Assembly (NCBI RefSeq): GCF_001426905.1
Contig: NZ_LMFQ01000002.1
Span: 124,526 to 188,525, forward strand
DNA length: 64,000 nucleotides
DNA from: Caulobacter sp. Root1455
GTDB lineage: Bacteria; Pseudomonadota; Alphaproteobacteria; Caulobacterales; Caulobacteraceae
Reading direction: 5' to 3'
The notes under the pieces were generated by a model. It did no database searches, had not been told where the DNA came from, and saw only the letters and a list, made by a program, of their open reading frames with translations. The translations under genes were made by a program, and so were the position numbers. Below, piece by piece: positions 15,124 through 23,444 of the stretch. The stretch's first letter is position 1, and each line of letters begins with the position of its first letter.

Positions 15124-16107
15124 CTAAGGATTGTCCGCCGGACGCGCGCCGTAGCGCTGGGCGATCACCGAACAGGCCATCAGCTGGATCTGATGAAACA
15201 GCATCAACGGCAGGACCATGATCCCCGCCGCGGCGCCGGGGAACAGGATGCCGGCCATCGGCACGCCGGTGGCCAGGCTCTTCTTGGAGCCGCAGAACAC
15301 GATGGCCACCTCGTCCGGCTTGGAGAAGCCCAGGGCGCGCGCGCCGAACACGGTGATGGACATCACCACGGCCAGCAGGACCACGCAGGCGGCCAGCAGC
15401 AGGAACAGCTCTGGGATCGAGACGATCTTCCAGATGCCGCCGACCACGGCGGCGCTGAACGCCGAATAGACCACCAGCAGGATCGAGCCGCGGTCGACCT
15501 GGCCCACCAGCGCCTTGTGCTTCTCGATCCAGCCCTTGACCCAGGGCCGCACCAGCTGGCCGGCCACGAACGGGACCAGCAGCTGGAGGACGATCGACTT
15601 GATCGAGTCCCAGCCGCCGACATCACCGTGGGCGTGCATCAGCAGGCCCACCAGCACGGGGGTCAGGAAGATGCCCAGGAGGTTCGACGCCGAGGCCGCG
15701 CAGACGGCGGCGGCGATGTTGCCCCGGCCGATCGAGGTGAAGGCGATCGACGACTGGACGGTCGAGGGCAGGCAGCACAGGAACAGCATGCCGCTGGACA
15801 AGGTGGGCGACAGCACGCCCGACTTGCTGATCCCAAGGCCCAGCACCGGGAACAGCACGAAGGTGAAGGCCAGGATCGTCAGGTGCAGCCGCCAGTGGGT
15901 CAGGCCCGCGACCACGGCCTCGCGCGACAGCTTGGCGCCGTGCAGGAAGAACAGCAGGGCGATGGCGATCTTGACCACCCAGCCGACGATCGTCGCCGCC
16001 TCGCCGCGCACCGGCAGCACCGAGGCCAGCACGACCATGCCGAACAGGGCCGCGATGTAGCCGTCGATCTTCAGCTTGGCGAGGAGGTCTTTGAACAAAG
16101 GTGGCAA
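15124..16107 (-). CDS. bile acid:sodium symporter family transporter (SBF-like, YfeH type)
   Basis: This 327-residue protein has about ten hydrophobic helices. Its conserved stretches (FFLHGAKLSREAV, LCCLPSTVQSSIAFTSIGRGNIAAAVCAASASNLLG, FCGSKKSLATGVPMA) match the SBF-like/SLC10A7-type group rather than classical ASBT. It sits in the inner membrane; the solute is unknown. The frame begins at a TTG (16107) with CAGG before it, and no better start is visible. REP-like unit A1 begins only 10 bases upstream, so any promoter must lie in or beyond the repeat. Confidence 0.82.
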   Translation of the reverse strand: MPPLFKDLLAKLKIDGYIAALFGMVVLASVLPVRGEAATIVGWVVKIAIALLFFLHGAKLSREAVVAGLTHWRLHLTILAFTFVLFPVLGLGISKSGVLSPTLSSGMLFLCCLPSTVQSSIAFTSIGRGNIAAAVCAASASNLLGIFLTPVLVGLLMHAHGDVGGWDSIKSIVLQLLVPFVAGQLVRPWVKGWIEKHKALVGQVDRGSILLVVYSAFSAAVVGGIWKIVSIPELFLLLAACVVLLAVVMSITVFGARALGFSKPDEVAIVFCGSKKSLATGVPMAGILFPGAAAGIMVLPLMLFHQIQLMACSVIAQRYGARPADNP

Positions 16108-16116
16108 CCTGGGATG

Positions 16117-16228
16117 CGAAATCCTCGTCCTTCGACAGGCTCAGGATGAGGATTTCGAATGCGATCGGGGGCGGAGAGGCGGGGTGTTCAATTCGCCCTC
16201 ATCCTGAGCTTGTCGAAGGACGAGGGCG
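16117..16228. repeat. paired REP-like inverted palindromes, site A
   Basis: Unit A1 (16117-16157) has ends CGAAATCCTC and GAGGATTTCG. Unit A2 (16194-16228) has ends CGCCCTC and GAGGGCG. Both share a core related to TCGACAGGCTCAGGATGAGG, but in opposite orientation. Each unit folds on itself and the two can also pair with each other. The same two-subtype pairing recurs at sites B and C. It lies between purF and the SBF-like gene, both on the minus strand. Confidence 0.8.
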
Positions 16229-16245
16229 TACTGCTGCGTTGAGGT

Positions 16246-17745
16246 CTATGCGCTCAGCAGCGACAGCTGTTTCTCGGCCTGGTCGTTGCGGCCCTCGGCG
16301 ATCTCGCGGTCGGTCAGGCGCGTGGGATAGTCGCCGGTGAAGTAATGGTCGGTGAACTGCGGGTGGGCCGGGTCGCGGGGACCGGCTTCCAGCGCCTGAT
16401 AGAGGCCGTCGACCGACAGGAAGCCCAGGCTGTCGACTTCCAGGAACCGGGCCATCTCCTCAAGCGATTTGTTGGCCGCCAGCAGCTGGTCGCGCTCGGG
16501 CATGTCGATGCCGTAGAAGTCGGGCCACTTGATCGGCGGGCTGGCCGAGCGGAGGTGAACCTCCTTGGCGCCGGCCTCGCGGACCATGCGGACGATCTTC
16601 AGCGAGGTGGTGCCGCGCACGATCGAGTCGTCGATCAGGATGACGCGCTTGCCCTCGAGCACGGCGCGGTTGGGGCTGTGCTTCATGCGCACGCCCAGTT
16701 CGCGCACGCCCTGGGTCGGCTGGATGAAGGTGCGGCCCACATAGTGGTTGCGGATGATGCCCAGGTCGAAGGGCAGGCCGCTCTGCTGGGCGAAGCCGAT
16801 GGCGGCGGGCACGCCGCTGTCGGGAACCGGCACCACCACGTCGGCCTCGACGCCGGTCTCGATGGCCAGGCGCTGGCCCATGCGCTTGCGCACGTCATAG
16901 ACCGAGCGGCCGTTCACGACGCTGTCGGGACGGGCGAAATAGACATATTCGAACACGCAGGGGCGGGCGGCGACGTTCTGGAACGGACGCAGCGACTTCA
17001 CGCCGGTCTCGGAGATCACCACCATCTCGCCGTGCTCGACGTCGCGCACGAAGCGGGCGCCGATCATGTCCAGGGCGCAGGTCTCGGACGCCAGGATCGG
17101 CTGGCCGTCCAGGTCGCCCAGCACCAGCGGGCGGATGCCCAGCGGGTCGCGTAGGCCGATCATCTTCTTGTTGGTGATGGCCACGATCGCGTAGCCGCCT
17201 TCGATCTGGCCGACGGCGTCGATGAAGCGGTCGACGATGCGCGCCTTCCGAGAGCGGGCGATCAGGTGAAGGATCACCTCGCTGTCGCTGGTCGATTGGA
17301 AGATCGCGCCTTCCTGCACCAGGCGCTCGCGCAGGGTCAGGAAGTTGGTCAGGTTGCCGTTGTGGGCGATGGCCACGCCGCCTGTCTCCAGATCGGCGAA
17401 CATCGGCTGGACGTTGCGGATGCCGCTGCCGCCGGCCGTGGAATAGCGCGTGTGGCCGATGGCCATGCCGCCGGGCAGGCGCTGGACCAGGTCGTTGCCG
17501 GTGAACGCGTCGCCGACATGGCCCATGTGGCGTTCGGTGTGGAAGCGCTGGCCGTCGAAGGCGGCGATGCCGCAGGCTTCCTGGCCGCGGTGCTGCAGGG
17601 CGTGCAGGCCCAGGGCGGTGACGGCGGCGGCGTCGCGTACGCCGTAGACGCCGAACACCCCGCATTCGAGGCGCAGGGTGTCGTCTTCGGGATCACGCCA
17701 CGGCGCGGACGAGAAGCGGTCGATCGACTGGCCGAAGGACGTCAT
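16246..17745 (-). CDS. purF: amidophosphoribosyltransferase
   Basis: This 499-residue enzyme makes 5-phosphoribosylamine from PRPP and glutamine, the first step of purine synthesis. After a 27-residue leader, Cys28 of ECGVFG is the N-terminal nucleophile of the glutaminase domain once the propeptide is removed. Other marks are HALQHRGQEACGI, GHTRYSTAG, HNGNLTN and the PRPP loop VILIDDSIVRGTTS. The Fe-S cysteines of the Bacillus enzyme are replaced: WPDFYGID instead of PCFYGID, and an FTDHYFTG region without Cys. The start overlaps cvpA by 4 bases. Confidence 0.97.
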   Translation of the reverse strand: MTSFGQSIDRFSSAPWRDPEDDTLRLECGVFGVYGVRDAAAVTALGLHALQHRGQEACGIAAFDGQRFHTERHMGHVGDAFTGNDLVQRLPGGMAIGHTRYSTAGGSGIRNVQPMFADLETGGVAIAHNGNLTNFLTLRERLVQEGAIFQSTSDSEVILHLIARSRKARIVDRFIDAVGQIEGGYAIVAITNKKMIGLRDPLGIRPLVLGDLDGQPILASETCALDMIGARFVRDVEHGEMVVISETGVKSLRPFQNVAARPCVFEYVYFARPDSVVNGRSVYDVRKRMGQRLAIETGVEADVVVPVPDSGVPAAIGFAQQSGLPFDLGIIRNHYVGRTFIQPTQGVRELGVRMKHSPNRAVLEGKRVILIDDSIVRGTTSLKIVRMVREAGAKEVHLRSASPPIKWPDFYGIDMPERDQLLAANKSLEEMARFLEVDSLGFLSVDGLYQALEAGPRDPAHPQFTDHYFTGDYPTRLTDREIAEGRNDQAEKQLSLLSA

Positions 17746-18380
17746 CGCGATTTCTCCACCAGATCGTCGACGGAGCGACGCTGGTCCTTATCATAACTCG
17801 GTTCGTGCGGCTTGCGTTCGGACGGTTTGTCGCTGGCGCCGTCTCCCCTTGCTCCATCGGCGACGGCGTCCTCGATGGCCGGGGCCAATTTTCCCGCCAG
17901 ACCCGCGCCCTTGGGGGCGAACACCTTCAGCACGCGGCCGGCGGCGTTGGACAGCGGATAGAGCGCCGACTTCGACATCCACTGGGGCACCCGGTCGGGC
18001 GGGGTGGCCATGTGGAACACCAGGCTGAACACCCCCAGCACCACCAGGCCGCGCAGCACGCCGAACGCCAGGCCCATCAGGCGGTCCAGCGTGCCCAGGG
18101 CGCCGTCGGCGTGCAGGGTCTTGGTGATCTGGGCCCCGACCAGGCGCAGCAGAACGAAGATGATGACGAAGCCGACCAGAATGGCGGCCGCCGTGGCCGC
18201 CCAGTCCGGATCCATCATGGCCCGGAACAGCGGCCCGGTGACGCGCAGGGCCAGCAGGGAGAGCAGGGCGGCGACGATGAACGACAGGGCCGAAGTCAGC
18301 TCCCGCGACGCGCCGCGAGCGAAGCCGACCAGGGCCGAGACCAGCAGGATCAAGCCGAAAATGATGTCGAACGGCGTCAC
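17742..18380 (-). CDS. cvpA: CvpA family inner membrane protein
   Basis: This 212-residue protein has four predicted membrane helices in its first about 125 residues (from FDIIFGLILLVSALVGFARGASRE) and a polar Lys/Asp/Ser-rich cytoplasmic tail. The family is named for colicin V production and is tied to envelope homeostasis. cvpA next to purF is a widespread arrangement. It overlaps purF and radA by 4 bases each, so all three form one coupled operon. Confidence 0.9.
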   Translation of the reverse strand: MTPFDIIFGLILLVSALVGFARGASRELTSALSFIVAALLSLLALRVTGPLFRAMMDPDWAATAAAILVGFVIIFVLLRLVGAQITKTLHADGALGTLDRLMGLAFGVLRGLVVLGVFSLVFHMATPPDRVPQWMSKSALYPLSNAAGRVLKVFAPKGAGLAGKLAPAIEDAVADGARGDGASDKPSERKPHEPSYDKDQRRSVDDLVEKSR

Positions 18381-19759
18381 GTCAGCTGCCCCCAGATCTC
18401 GTCGCCGATGCGGCGCACCGCGTCGGCCAGACGCGCGACGCCGGCGACGGGCAGGGCTCCGCCGCCTTCGGGCAGGCCCGACAGCGGTCCCAGAGCTCGG
18501 CCAAAGCCGAGTTTCGCGGCCTCTTTCAAACGTGTCTCCATACGGCTCACGGGCCGCACTTCACCGGACAGGCTGACTTCGCCGAACACGACGCAGTCCT
18601 GCGGCAGGGCGATGTCGAGGGCCGAGGAGGCCAGGGCCGCCGCCGCCGCCAAGTCCGCCGCCGGCTCGGTGATCCGCAGGCCGCCAGCGACGTTCAGATA
18701 GACGTCCTTGTTGCCAAAACCAAGGCCGCAACGCGATTCAAGCACGGCCAGGACCATGGCCAGGCGTCCGGAATCCCATCCGACCACGGCGCGTCTGGGC
18801 GTTCCGTACGCGGACGGCGCGACCAGGGCTTGGAACTCCACCAGGACGGGTCTCGAGCCCTCGATGCCGGCGAACACCGCCGCGCCGGCCGCCCGCTCGC
18901 CGCCTTCGTTCAGGAACAGGGCCGAGGGGTTCTTCACTTCGCGCAGACCCGAATCGCCCATCTCGAACACCCCGATCTCGTCGGTGGCCCCGAAGCGGTT
19001 CTTGGCGCCGCGCAGGATGCGGAACGGATAGCCGCGCTCGCCCTCGAAGCTCAGCACCGCGTCGACCAGGTGCTCGACCACCCGGGGACCGGCGATCTGG
19101 CCGTCCTTGGTGACATGGCCGACCAGCAGGATGGCCACACCCTTCTTCTTGGCCAGGCGCACCAGCTCCTGGGCGCAGGCCCGGACTTGGGTGACCGTGC
19201 CCGGCCCGGCCTCGTGGGCGTCGCTCCACATGGTCTGGATCGAATCGATCACGACGAGGTCGAAGTTGTCGCGCTTCAGCCCGTCGAGGATGTCGCGCAG
19301 GCTGCTCTCGGCCGCCAGCTTCACCGGAGCCTGGGCGAAGCCCATGCGCTCGGCCCGGCCGCGGATCTGGGCCACGGCCTCCTCGCCGGAGATATAGGCG
19401 CAGTTGACGCCCTTCAGGCTGGCCTTGGCCACGACCTCCAGCAGCAGGGTGGACTTGCCCACGCCGGGGTCGCCGCCGATCAGGATGGCCGAGCCCGGCA
19501 CCACGCCGCCGCCGCAGACCCGGTCGAACTCGTCGACGCCGGTGATGATCCGGGGCGGGGCGGGGGTGTCGCTTTCCAGGCCGGTGAACTGCAGGCCGCG
19601 CACGCGGGTGGCCTTGGTGCTGGACAGGGCCCCGGGCGCGCGGGCCCCGACCTCCTCGACCAGGCTGTTCCAGCTCTGGCAGGCCGTGCACTGACCCGAC
19701 CACTTGGTCGAGACCGCGCCGCAGGACTGGCAGGCGTAGACGGCGCCGTCACGGGCCAT
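18377..19759 (-). CDS. radA: DNA repair protein RadA (Sms)
   Basis: This 460-residue protein has an N-terminal zinc finger (Cys10, Cys13, Cys24, Cys27), a RecA-like core with Walker A GGDPGVGKST, a Walker B region LVVIDSIQTMW, the RadA-specific KNRFG motif, and a C-terminal Lon-like domain. RadA is a DnaB-like branch-migration helicase acting in recombination. It heads the radA-cvpA-purF operon. Confidence 0.97.
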   Translation of the reverse strand: MARDGAVYACQSCGAVSTKWSGQCTACQSWNSLVEEVGARAPGALSSTKATRVRGLQFTGLESDTPAPPRIITGVDEFDRVCGGGVVPGSAILIGGDPGVGKSTLLLEVVAKASLKGVNCAYISGEEAVAQIRGRAERMGFAQAPVKLAAESSLRDILDGLKRDNFDLVVIDSIQTMWSDAHEAGPGTVTQVRACAQELVRLAKKKGVAILLVGHVTKDGQIAGPRVVEHLVDAVLSFEGERGYPFRILRGAKNRFGATDEIGVFEMGDSGLREVKNPSALFLNEGGERAAGAAVFAGIEGSRPVLVEFQALVAPSAYGTPRRAVVGWDSGRLAMVLAVLESRCGLGFGNKDVYLNVAGGLRITEPAADLAAAAALASSALDIALPQDCVVFGEVSLSGEVRPVSRMETRLKEAAKLGFGRALGPLSGLPEGGGALPVAGVARLADAVRRIGDEIWGQLT

Positions 19760-19834
19760 GGGGGCTCCTGATTCGAAGGTGACTGGAGACTACAGCTTGG
19801 CCGCCCGCTGCGCCAAAGCCGGACGCACCGTCTC

Positions 19835-20932
19835 TCAGCCGCCCTTGATCACCCGCCGGGCCCTCGGCGCGATGCGAGTCAGCAGCTCGTAGGCCGTGGT
19901 GCCCGCCGCCGCCGCTGCGTCGTCCACCGGCAGATCGGGGCCGATGATCTGCATCATCGCGCCGGGGCGGGCGGCGTCGCAGTCGGTTATGTCGACGGCG
20001 ATCAGGTCCATCGACACCCGGCCCAGCATCTGCCGGCGCGCGCCGTCGAACCACACCGCGCCGCGCGGATGGGCCGCGCGCGGCACGCCGTCGGCGTAGC
20101 CGACCGCCAGGATGGCGACTCGGGTGGTGTCCCGGGCGGTGAAGGCCGCGCCGTAGCCGATGCTCTCGCCGCGCGGCACGACGCGGGCCTGCAGGATCGG
20201 CGCCTCCAGGGTGGCCACGGCCTTGATGCGGTCGTCGGCGACATCGCGCGGACCGCCGCCGTACAGGCTGATCCCCGGCCGGCACTGGTCGAAGCGGTAG
20301 TCGGCGCCCAGGAAGATCCCGCCGGAATTGGCGAGACTGCGGCGAGCGTTCGGAAAGAGCGCGGCGGCTTCGGTGAAGCGGGCCAGTTGGCGGGCGTTCA
20401 GCGGGTGATCGGGCTCGCTGGCGCAGGCCAGGTGGCTGATCACCAGGGTGATGTTGAGGAACTTCAGCCGGTCCATGGCCCCGGTCAGGACCACGGCTTC
20501 TTCCGGACGCAGGCCCAGGCGGTTCATGCCGGTGTCGATGTGCAGGGCGGCGTCCAGCGTCCGGCCGCGGGCATGGCTGTTCCAGGCCTCGATCTGCGGC
20601 AGGCTGTTGAGCACCGGCGTCAGGCCGGCCGCCTCGATGGCCGGGGCCGAGCCGGGGGTGACGCCGTCCAGCAGGTAGATCGTGGCCGCGCGGTCGCCCA
20701 GGGCCTGGCGCAGGACCAGGCCTTCCGACAGGCGGGCGACGTAGAAGCCCCGCGCGCCCTCGTCCCATAGCCGTCCGGCCACCAGGTCAGCGCCCAGGCC
20801 ATAGGCGTCGGCCTTCACGGCCGGCGCGATCTCGGCCCCCCCATGGGAGGCGTTGGCGGCGGCGGCCTTGAGCACGGCGTGGTTGGACGCCAGGGCGTCG
20901 AGGTCGAGGGTGAGGCGGCTGGTTTCGGTCAC
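19835..20932 (-). CDS. alr: alanine racemase
   Basis: This 365-residue PLP enzyme interconverts L- and D-alanine for peptidoglycan. Lys40 in [10 protein letters not shown] binds PLP. The second catalytic residue is the Tyr of ESIGYGAAF, and [12 protein letters not shown] is the usual C-terminal family block. [10 protein letters not shown] and SHLACASEP also fit. The spacer to radA is 75 bases on the same strand, so co-transcription is possible. Confidence 0.96.
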   Translation of the reverse strand: MTETSRLTLDLDALASNHAVLKAAAANASHGGAEIAPAVKADAYGLGADLVAGRLWDEGARGFYVARLSEGLVLRQALGDRAATIYLLDGVTPGSAPAIEAAGLTPVLNSLPQIEAWNSHARGRTLDAALHIDTGMNRLGLRPEEAVVLTGAMDRLKFLNITLVISHLACASEPDHPLNARQLARFTEAAALFPNARRSLANSGGIFLGADYRFDQCRPGISLYGGGPRDVADDRIKAVATLEAPILQARVVPRGESIGYGAAFTARDTTRVAILAVGYADGVPRAAHPRGAVWFDGARRQMLGRVSMDLIAVDITDCDAARPGAMMQIIGPDLPVDDAAAAAGTTAYELLTRIAPRARRVIKGG

Positions 20933-20987
20933 GGGGCAGGGCGTAGCCGAGCGCGCCGCCCAAAGCCAGCGCGGATGGCGTGGTGTT

Positions 20988-21680
20988 TCAGTGCAGAGGG
21001 TGTCGCGTCAGGAAGTCGGCCGCCAGGCTCTCGATCCCGCTGGCCAGGATCTGAACCCCGATGCACAGCAGCAGGAAGGCGACCAGCCGCGACATGACCC
21101 GCGCGCCTGACACGCCCAGCAGGGCCATGACCCGGTCGGACGCTCGATAGAGGCCCCAAACCAGCAGGGCGACGGCCACGGCGCCAAGGCTGGCGCCCAG
21201 GAAGAACGGGATCACCGTGTGCCCGCCGGCCGGCCGCTGCGACGACAGGGCGATGGCGACGGCGATCGAACCCGGCCCGGTCGTGAACGGCATGGTCAGG
21301 GGAAAAAAGGCGATGTCGTCGGTTCGGCGCTCGGCGGGCGAGGCCGCGTCGCTCTTGCGGTCCTCGTGCGCCTCGGGCTGCATCAGCAGGCCCCAGGCCC
21401 GGATCGCCACCACCAGCCCGCCGGCCACGCGCAAGGCTCCCAGGCTGACCCCGAAGAAGTTGAGGATGTAGCCGCCCAGCAGCAGCGATCCCAGCAGGAT
21501 GGCCAGGGCGTAGGTCGCGATCCGGAAGGCCAGCCGATGGCGCTCTTGCGAGGTGCGGTCAGCCAGGACCTGGTGGAAGATCAGCGAGGCCCCGACCGGA
21601 TTGACGATCGAGAAGAGCGCCGGGAAAGCCAGCAGGAACGCGCCGACGACCGTGGATGTCGGCAGGGGACTGAAATCCAT
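20988..21680 (-). CDS. MarC family integral membrane protein
   Basis: This 230-residue protein has six predicted membrane helices and MarC/UPF0056 marks: [17 protein letters not shown], a mid-protein cytoplasmic loop with many charged residues, and [21 protein letters not shown]. Despite the name, the family has no proven part in multiple antibiotic resistance; a transport role is assumed. It lies between dnaB and alr on the same strand. Confidence 0.88.
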   Translation of the reverse strand: MDFSPLPTSTVVGAFLLAFPALFSIVNPVGASLIFHQVLADRTSQERHRLAFRIATYALAILLGSLLLGGYILNFFGVSLGALRVAGGLVVAIRAWGLLMQPEAHEDRKSDAASPAERRTDDIAFFPLTMPFTTGPGSIAVAIALSSQRPAGGHTVIPFFLGASLGAVAVALLVWGLYRASDRVMALLGVSGARVMSRLVAFLLLCIGVQILASGIESLAADFLTRHPLH

Positions 21681-21748
21681 TCGCGGCCTCGTTCAGCGGG
21701 TCCCGACACCGTGGCCGAGACCGGCTGCCCGCGTCAAATCCGCAAACG

Positions 21749-23275
21749 CTATTCCTCGCCGCCGCTGCGCATCTGATGGAAGTAGTGGTCGCGGGCGAGG
21801 TTGCCGAAGCGGGTGGTGTCGCTGTTGAACGACAGGCGCACGGTGCCGATGGGGCCGTGACGCTGCTTGGCGATGATCACCTCGGCCAGGCCTTGCAGGC
21901 GGTCCATGTCCTCCTGCCATTGCAAGTGCTCGGGCGTGCCCTCGCGCGGCTCGGAGCGGCCGACGTAATAGCTTTCGCGATAGACGAACCAGACCATGTC
22001 GGCGTCCTGCTCGATCGAGCCGGATTCGCGAAGGTCGGACAGCTGGGGGCGCTTGTCTTCACGCTGCTCGACCTGACGCGACAGCTGCGACAGGGCGATG
22101 ACCGGGCAGGCCAGCTCCTTGGCCAGGGCCTTCAGGCCCATGGTGATCTGCGAGACTTCCTGCACGCGGTTGGCGTTGGATCCAAGATCCGAGCCGGTGA
22201 CCAGCTGCAGGTAGTCGACCACGACCAGGTCCAGGCCGACCTGGCGCTTCAGGCGGCGGGCCCGGGCGGTCAGCTTGGCGATCGAGATGCCGCCAGTGGC
22301 GTCGATATAGAGCGGGGCTTCCTGCAGCTCGATGGCCGCGTCGCGCACCCGGCCGAACTCGCTGGCGTCGATTTCCCCCTTGCGGAGCTTGTCGCCCGAC
22401 ACGCCGGACGCGTCGGCCAGCATACGCAGGGCCAGCTGCTCGGCGCTCATTTCCAGCGAGAAGAAGGCCACGACGCCGCCGCTGACGGTCTTCTTGGTGC
22501 CGTCGGGCTGGGGCTCCCAGGCGTACTTCTTGGCGACGTTGAACGCGATGTTGGTGGCCAGGGCCGTCTTGCCCATCGACGGACGACCGGCCAGCACGAT
22601 CAGGTCCGAGGGGTGCAGGCCGCCGATCTTGGTGTCCAGGTCGATCAGGTCGCTGGCCAGGCCCGACATGCCGCCGTCGCGGCTGTAGGCCTCGGCGGTC
22701 ATCTCGACCGCGCCGCGCAGGGCTTCGCCGAAGCTGACGAAACCGGAGCTGGCCGCGCCGCTTTCGGCCAGGGTGTAGAGCTGCTGTTCGGCCGCCTCGA
22801 TCTGGTCGCGGGCCGGAAGCTTGACGTCGTCCTTGCTGACGCCGCCGTGGGCGGTGGAGGCGATCTCGCCGCCGATGCGGATCAGGTCGCGGCGCAGGGC
22901 CAGGTCGAACACGGCGCGGGCGTAGTCGCCGACATTGGCGGCGGGCGGGGCCCTGTCGACCAGGTCGGCCAGGTAGCGCAGGCCGCCCAGCTCCTCGAAC
23001 GCCGGGTCATGTTTGAATTCGTCGGCCAGCAGGATCGGCTCGGCCAGCTGGCCCTTGCGGATGTGGGTCTCGATCGCGCTGAACAGCCGCGCGTGGAAGG
23101 GTTCGTAGAAATGGCGGCCCTGCAGGCTGTCGGTCAGGCGCTCGTAGGCCGCGTTGTCGTACAGCAGCACGCCCAGCAGCGCCTGTTCGGCCTCCAGATT
23201 GTGGGGCGCGACGGAGACGACGATGTCGCCCATCGCGGAGGGTGGGCGGAGGTCTAGAGCAGGCACGAGGGACAT
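21749..23275 (-). CDS. dnaB: replicative DNA helicase DnaB
   Basis: This 508-residue hexameric helicase has an N-terminal domain (PHNLEAEQALLGVLLYDN), a linker, and a RecA-like C-terminal domain with Walker A AGRPSMGKTALATN, FFSLEMSAEQLALRML, VVDYLQL and the DLRESGSIEQDADMVWF block. It unwinds DNA at the replication fork. A further in-frame ATG at 23233 could be the true start, though the 14 extra residues look native. No intein is present. Confidence 0.97.
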   Translation of the reverse strand: MSLVPALDLRPPSAMGDIVVSVAPHNLEAEQALLGVLLYDNAAYERLTDSLQGRHFYEPFHARLFSAIETHIRKGQLAEPILLADEFKHDPAFEELGGLRYLADLVDRAPPAANVGDYARAVFDLALRRDLIRIGGEIASTAHGGVSKDDVKLPARDQIEAAEQQLYTLAESGAASSGFVSFGEALRGAVEMTAEAYSRDGGMSGLASDLIDLDTKIGGLHPSDLIVLAGRPSMGKTALATNIAFNVAKKYAWEPQPDGTKKTVSGGVVAFFSLEMSAEQLALRMLADASGVSGDKLRKGEIDASEFGRVRDAAIELQEAPLYIDATGGISIAKLTARARRLKRQVGLDLVVVDYLQLVTGSDLGSNANRVQEVSQITMGLKALAKELACPVIALSQLSRQVEQREDKRPQLSDLRESGSIEQDADMVWFVYRESYYVGRSEPREGTPEHLQWQEDMDRLQGLAEVIIAKQRHGPIGTVRLSFNSDTTRFGNLARDHYFHQMRSGGEE

Positions 23276-23387
23276 CGGCGGAAGTTAACGCGAACGGTTG
23301 TTGGGGGCGACGGGTGAGGCTTCAGATGAACGGGGATGTTTTATGTATGTTCTCTAGGATAACGCTGCGTCAGAAGCGGACGTAGAA

Positions 23388-23415
23388 GGGGCGCGGCGAT
23401 CGCTCGCCGCGCCCC
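23388..23415. terminator. strong GC hairpin after the TonB receptor gene
   Basis: A perfect 12-bp stem (23388-23399 with 23404-23415, arm GGGGCGCGGCGA) with a 4-base loop lies 29 bases past the stop of the minus-strand receptor gene. Neither side has a U tract, so it may protect the mRNA 3' end rather than act as an intrinsic terminator. Confidence 0.5.
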
Positions 23416-23444
23416 ATGACGCTTAGCCCAAAGGGTTCAAGGAC

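Noticed and set aside
20988-21680. Multiple antibiotic resistance protein
   Set aside because: The MarC name is historical; the sequence supports only an integral membrane protein of unknown substrate.
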